Assembly: GCA_041166365.1 (NCBI GenBank)
Contig: JBEEFX010000367.1
Coordinates: 1 to 9,953, forward strand
Length of the DNA: 9,953 bases
Reading direction: 5' to 3'
Source: DASUCS01 sp041166365
GTDB taxonomy: Bacteria; Actinomycetota; Acidimicrobiia; Acidimicrobiales; JACDCH01
The notes under the pieces are model-generated. The model worked only from the letters and a program-made list of their open reading frames with translations. It searched no databases and was not told the origin of the DNA. This document shows positions 7,304-9,953 of this stretch, in pieces; the stretch's first letter is position 1, and the number at the start of each line of letters is the position of its first letter. The translations under genes were made by a program, and so were the position numbers.

Positions 7304-7337
7304 CGCCGCATCCGCTCCTTAGAGGGGTAAACGTGGC
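7293..7337 (+). repeat. Short palindromic repeat, copy 3, overlapping the DUF559 stop
   Basis: GTGGCGTATGACGCC (7293-7307), seven bases, CTCCTTAGAGG (7315-7325), then GGTAAACGTGGC. The first two blocks equal copy 1 read on the other strand, and the second and third match copy 2 at 20 of 22 positions. It supplies the last two codons (Gly-Val) and the TGA of the DUF559 gene, and it fills most of the 48-bp gap to the convergent zinc-ribbon gene. Its two small stem-loops could act as a weak two-way terminator. Confidence 0.8.
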
Positions 7338-7362
7338 AGCGGGTCAGCGGGTCAGCGGGTGA
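7300..7362 (+). other. Possible 20-codon ORF in an ATGA overlap with the DUF559 stop
   Basis: ATG at 7300 overlaps the DUF559 stop as ATGA, a classic coupling arrangement. It is open for 20 codons (MTPHPLLRGVNVAAGQRVSG) to TGA at 7360-7362. The peptide start resembles those encoded in the matching frame of copies 1 (MTPRFLLRGGK, minus strand) and 2 (MPRGLLRGANV). The reading frame may simply follow from the DNA repeat. It also overlaps the 3' end of the convergent zinc-ribbon gene. Translation is unproven. Confidence 0.15.
7337..7360 (+). repeat. Three tandem copies of CAGCGGGT
   Basis: Three perfect 8-bp units run head to tail and cross the stop codon (7352-7354) of the minus-strand zinc-ribbon gene, encoding its final Leu-Thr-Arg-stop region. 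The unit is not a multiple of three, so slippage would shift the frame and change the C-terminus after the membrane helix. Confidence 0.8.
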
Positions 7363-7777
7363 GCAGGATCAGCAGGAGCACCGCAACGAGGGCGGCGACC
7401 CCGATGATCACCGGCCACCAGTTGCGGGCCGGCTCCGGTTCGGGCTCGGGTTCCGGAGGCGGGGGCAGCACCACGACCTCTGGCTCCGGCGGCGCGGGAC
7501 GCAACTCGCTGCCACAGCGGATGCAGATGGTGTTCGTGAAGGGATTCGGTTCGGTGCACGTCGGGCAGTCGATCGACGCCCCGACCGCGCGGCCCGCAGT
7601 ACCCGGCAGACGGCGCAGGGTCTCGCCGCCGCTGTCCGCCGCCACGCCGTTCCCGAATTCCGTCGACCGTGCCCAGAACAACGGGTAGTCACAGATCCGG
7701 CAGAACTCCTCGGCGTCGCGCCGGAGTTGCTCGAAGTGGCTGACCGTGCCACAGCTGGGGCAGGCGATCTCCGGCAT
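7352..7777 (-). CDS. Tail-anchored double zinc-ribbon protein in the baseplate operon
   Basis: 141 residues. The start at 7777 is chosen because ATG overlaps the stop of the gpI-like gene by one base (TGATG), and a zinc-ribbon motif follows at once. The open frame extends far upstream, but that part is antisense-style noise inside the neighbouring gene. The first ribbon is CPSC at C6/C9 paired with CRIC at C26/C29. The second is CPTC at C71/C74 paired with CIRC at C85/C88. A Pro/Glu-rich linker spans about 93-117 (EPEPEPEP near its end), followed by a single hydrophobic helix at about 119-140 ending in Thr-Arg. This is the layout of a tail-anchored membrane protein with a cytoplasmic zinc-binding head. 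No enzyme motif is seen. As the last gene of the tail-like operon it may hold a baseplate or sheath partner at the membrane, or act in assembly. I do not recognise a named family beyond generic zinc ribbon. Confidence 0.85.
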   Translation of the reverse strand: MPEIACPSCGTVSHFEQLRRDAEEFCRICDYPLFWARSTEFGNGVAADSGGETLRRLPGTAGRAVGASIDCPTCTEPNPFTNTICIRCGSELRPAPPEPEVVVLPPPPEPEPEPEPARNWWPVIIGVAALVAVLLLILLTR

Positions 7778-8319
7778 CAGTCGGCCGCCGCGACAGCAGG
7801 CACAGCCGGCCACAACTGACGGTCGCCGACGTACAAGTCGAACCGCACGTTGGCCGGAAGCTCGTCGCGCACCCACTCGACGAAGTCTCTCTCCGGTACC
7901 CAGCCGGTCGACTCCACACGGATGACCACGGTCGGGGACCCGTGCGGAGCTTCTCCTTCGGCAAACACGCCGCCAGTCTCCTCGATTTCCACGGGTCCTC
8001 CGCTCACCAGCTCGAGGAACCCTGTGAGGCCTCGACGGGTGCCGCGCCATGCGAGGATCCGGCCCGACTCTCGCACGATGCGGCGTTGCAGCTCGTGCGG
8101 CAGTGACGAATCGATCGAGTCCACGCCCAGCCACGCACCCAGCCACCGCACGACCGGTTCGGGCGCGACGGTCACGTCGACGATGCTGTCGAGGTTGTCG
8201 ACCCCGTCGAGATACGTGGTGGCCACTTCTTGGAAGATGCCGACGAAACGCGCGAAGAAATCGTCCTCCAGCATCCCCATCGGCAGCTGCCCGAGCAGCC
8301 AGTCGTCGCGTCGCGGCAT
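7777..8319 (-). CDS. Phage tail protein, P2 gpI-like (TIGR02242-type)
   Basis: 180 residues from ATG at 8319, nine bases after the stop of the baseplate J-like gene. AGGGAGAG just upstream, overlapping that stop, is a fair ribosome site. The sequence follows the family plan: LPMGMLEDDFFARFVGIFQEV (12-32) near the start, a YLDGVDNLDSIVDVTVAPEP stretch (36-55), WLGAWLGVD (59-67), and the most telling block RGTRRGLTGFLEL at 92-104 followed by EIEE. Family members are baseplate-rim proteins acting with the J-like wedge in P2-type tails and in bacterial contractile injection systems; gpI-like proteins help connect wedge to fibre. Length is near the usual size and no break is seen. The gene lies between the J-like gene and the coupled zinc-ribbon gene, as expected for the distal part of such an operon. 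Confidence 0.88.
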   Translation of the reverse strand: MPRRDDWLLGQLPMGMLEDDFFARFVGIFQEVATTYLDGVDNLDSIVDVTVAPEPVVRWLGAWLGVDSIDSSLPHELQRRIVRESGRILAWRGTRRGLTGFLELVSGGPVEIEETGGVFAEGEAPHGSPTVVIRVESTGWVPERDFVEWVRDELPANVRFDLYVGDRQLWPAVPAVAAAD

Positions 8320-8328
8320 CTGCTCTCC

Positions 8329-9953
8329 CTACCGAACGACGATCTGGTGGCGAGCCGACAAGAACAGCGAATGCGCGTCGAGCCGGATCAGTTCCTTGCC
8401 GGTGCCATAGCGACGTCCGGTGCGCAGGTCCTGCTCGAACAAGAGGACCTCCTCGACGCGGTCGACGCCTTCGATGCCCTCGAGCATCTGGGCGATCGGT
8501 GCCGCGTTGAGGTCGGTGTCGAACGGCCAGCCTGTCCCTTCGGTGCCACCGACGAGCGGGTTGATGTACCGATACAGGAGATCGATCGCGCGCTGGCGCA
8601 CCAATGTCACCGGTCGGCCGGGTTGCGCGCGGACCAGCGCGGCAACCGTCACGCCTTGGTAGTACGGCACACCGACTTCGACGGTGGTCCCGAGCACTCT
8701 TCGGTCGTCGATGTGTTCGGCGATGCGCGCCACGAGTTGTTCCGACAGCGCAAAGTCGTCGAGCTCTTGCAACTCTGGATCGCGCCGAACGTGAGGAACG
8801 ATGAGCAGGCGCACCGGTCCACTCGGCTCCGCGGGCGGCAAGCACCGCGCCCGCGCGACCTCGACCGACGAGGCCAGCGTGAGCCGCTCGTAGTCCCGCG
8901 CGGTGACGGCCCGCGAGCCGGTGCGCAGCGTCATCGGTCCGCGCAGCTTGGCGTTCTCGACGGACTCCGCGTCCACACCGCCGGTGGCCGGCCCGAGATT
9001 GCTGACCCGGTCGACGTACGGGATCGTGGTCCGCAGGACGGTCAACGTTCCGGCTCCGACGTTGCCGGACGTTCCACCGCCGTGGCGATATCCGGTGACG
9101 ACGATCTCACCGCCGTCATGAGGGATCGCGCCGTGCTGGCGCACCGTGCCGTCCGCGTAGCGCACCCGCGGCCCGAACCTGATCGTGCCGGCGCCGCCGT
9201 CCCAGGTGAAGTGCTGGTCGTCCGCGGTCGACGCCGTGAAGTCCTCCACTTCGGTCCATTCCTCGACGCCGTCGTTCGTGATGACCCGCACGGTCTCGCC
9301 TTCGCGGCGCGGCAGCACCGGCGGCTGGTTCACGGCGAACGACTGGTTGGGCTGCCCATCGCTTCGTCCGAGCGTTTCGGTACCGATGCCGATCGCGTGC
9401 TCGGCCGGCGCCGTACCGCCGAGGCTGTCGACGGTCACGGAACGGATCTGGGGTGATGCCTGATACGCCGGTTGCCCGGCCGTCGCCGACGTGAGTCGCG
9501 CGCGGATCCAGTACGCCCGCGTGCCACCCAATGTCAGGGGCTCATGAGCACTCGGTACGACGATCGAGACGGAACCGTCGCGGTTCAACCCGCCCGTGGT
9601 GTCGCTGTGCACGTGGAGCGGCAACCAGGCCTCGCCCGACCACAATTCCCACGCCAGCGGCGGACGCTCCGGATCGACGCCGATCCCCTCGATCGACGCC
9701 TCGAAACGCAGTCGGATCATGTTGCCGCCAAGGGACTGCTCGAAGCCCAAGTAGAACGCGTCCCCAGGCGTCAACGGATTCGAGGTGAAGCAGACGACGA
9801 CACCACTCGAGTAGCGCAGGTCATCCCACACGTCGGTGATTGCCTCGTCGTTGCCGGCTTGCGCGGTGCGGGCAGCGATGAGCTCCGGCGGCGAGATGAC
9901 GAGTTCGCTCACCGTCGTGAAGACGATGTCGTCCCCGGTGCCGCCGCCCGCGG
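8329..9953 (-). CDS. Baseplate J-like assembly protein (TIGR02243-type), 5'-partial
   Basis: 540 codons are visible, ending at TAG 8329-8331. The gene is still open at the right edge: codons before the GTG at 9912 read GGGTGDDIVFTT, joining smoothly to VSELVISPPEL, which is the family's FxTTxxLxxxP pattern. That GTG is therefore not the start, and the full protein should be longer. Counting from it, residues ~85-140 hold the WELWSGEAWLPL ... TGGLNRDG ... AYWIRARL block typical of these proteins. The J-like core has GYRHGGGTSGNVGAG (274-288), GGVDAESVENAKLRGP (311-326), RAVTARDYERL (334-344) and NPLVGGTEGTGWPFD (451-465). J-like proteins form the wedge of contractile tails and injection systems. 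It is the first visible gene of a three-gene operon, with sheath, tube and ATPase genes expected beyond the edge. Whether the system is a prophage tail or an injection particle cannot be settled here. Confidence 0.9.
   Translation of the reverse strand, partial: AGGGTGDDIVFTTVSELVISPPELIAARTAQAGNDEAITDVWDDLRYSSGVVVCFTSNPLTPGDAFYLGFEQSLGGNMIRLRFEASIEGIGVDPERPPLAWELWSGEAWLPLHVHSDTTGGLNRDGSVSIVVPSAHEPLTLGGTRAYWIRARLTSATAGQPAYQASPQIRSVTVDSLGGTAPAEHAIGIGTETLGRSDGQPNQSFAVNQPPVLPRREGETVRVITNDGVEEWTEVEDFTASTADDQHFTWDGGAGTIRFGPRVRYADGTVRQHGAIPHDGGEIVVTGYRHGGGTSGNVGAGTLTVLRTTIPYVDRVSNLGPATGGVDAESVENAKLRGPMTLRTGSRAVTARDYERLTLASSVEVARARCLPPAEPSGPVRLLIVPHVRRDPELQELDDFALSEQLVARIAEHIDDRRVLGTTVEVGVPYYQGVTVAALVRAQPGRPVTLVRQRAIDLLYRYINPLVGGTEGTGWPFDTDLNAAPIAQMLEGIEGVDRVEEVLLFEQDLRTGRRYGTGKELIRLDAHSLFLSARHQIVVR

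Noticed and set aside
7778..8845. Upstream extension of the zinc-ribbon frame to 497 codons
   Set aside because: The extension is Arg-rich and overlaps the well-supported gpI-like and J-like genes in another frame. The TGATG coupling at 7777 gives a natural start.
8230..9456. Open frame of about 408 codons on the plus strand opposite the baseplate gene
   Set aside because: No recognisable domain and no good start signal. It is antisense to a strongly conserved J-like core.

Overview
The window is GC-rich with strongly GC-biased third codon positions. It holds protein families typical of high-GC Gram-positives: an AbiEi-type N-terminus fused to DUF559, and phage-tail-like baseplate proteins of the TIGR02242/TIGR02243 type. 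I infer an actinobacterium, possibly Acidimicrobiia-like; the class is a guess. No rRNA, tRNA, CRISPR array or transposase gene was found.

Layout: (1) 1-6144, plus strand: one very large gene, open at the left edge, encoding a Thr/Val-rich all-beta protein made of carboxypeptidase-regulatory/Cna-B-like domains. Its centre is an array of eight ~81-88-residue units, most of which begin LGRLEVS. (2) 6145-6385: a 241-bp spacer with two copies of a short palindromic repeat, a possible weak promoter and a clear ribosome binding site. (3) 6386-7303, plus strand: an AbiEi-N/DUF559 protein with a PD-(D/E)XK nuclease-like C-terminus. Its stop codon lies inside a third copy of the same repeat. (4) 7352-9953, minus strand: three tightly packed genes, read right to left. 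They are a baseplate J-like protein (cut by the right edge), a P2 gpI-like tail protein, and a small double-zinc-ribbon protein with a C-terminal membrane anchor.

How the genes may work together: the minus-strand genes look like the distal end of a contractile-injection-system or phage-tail-like operon. J-like wedge and gpI-like proteins build the baseplate rim in known systems. The giant beta-domain protein converges on this operon and is a plausible fibre, surface or spike-associated component, but only neighbourhood and domain type support that. The membrane-anchored zinc-ribbon protein is translationally coupled to the gpI-like gene and could tie the particle to the cytoplasmic membrane. 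The DUF559 gene, bracketed by repeats, looks like a cassette dropped between the two convergent transcription units.

The main points to follow up are the repeat family around the DUF559 gene (45-bp paired hairpins with a codon-like pattern of variation), the eight-unit array, and the anchored zinc-ribbon protein.
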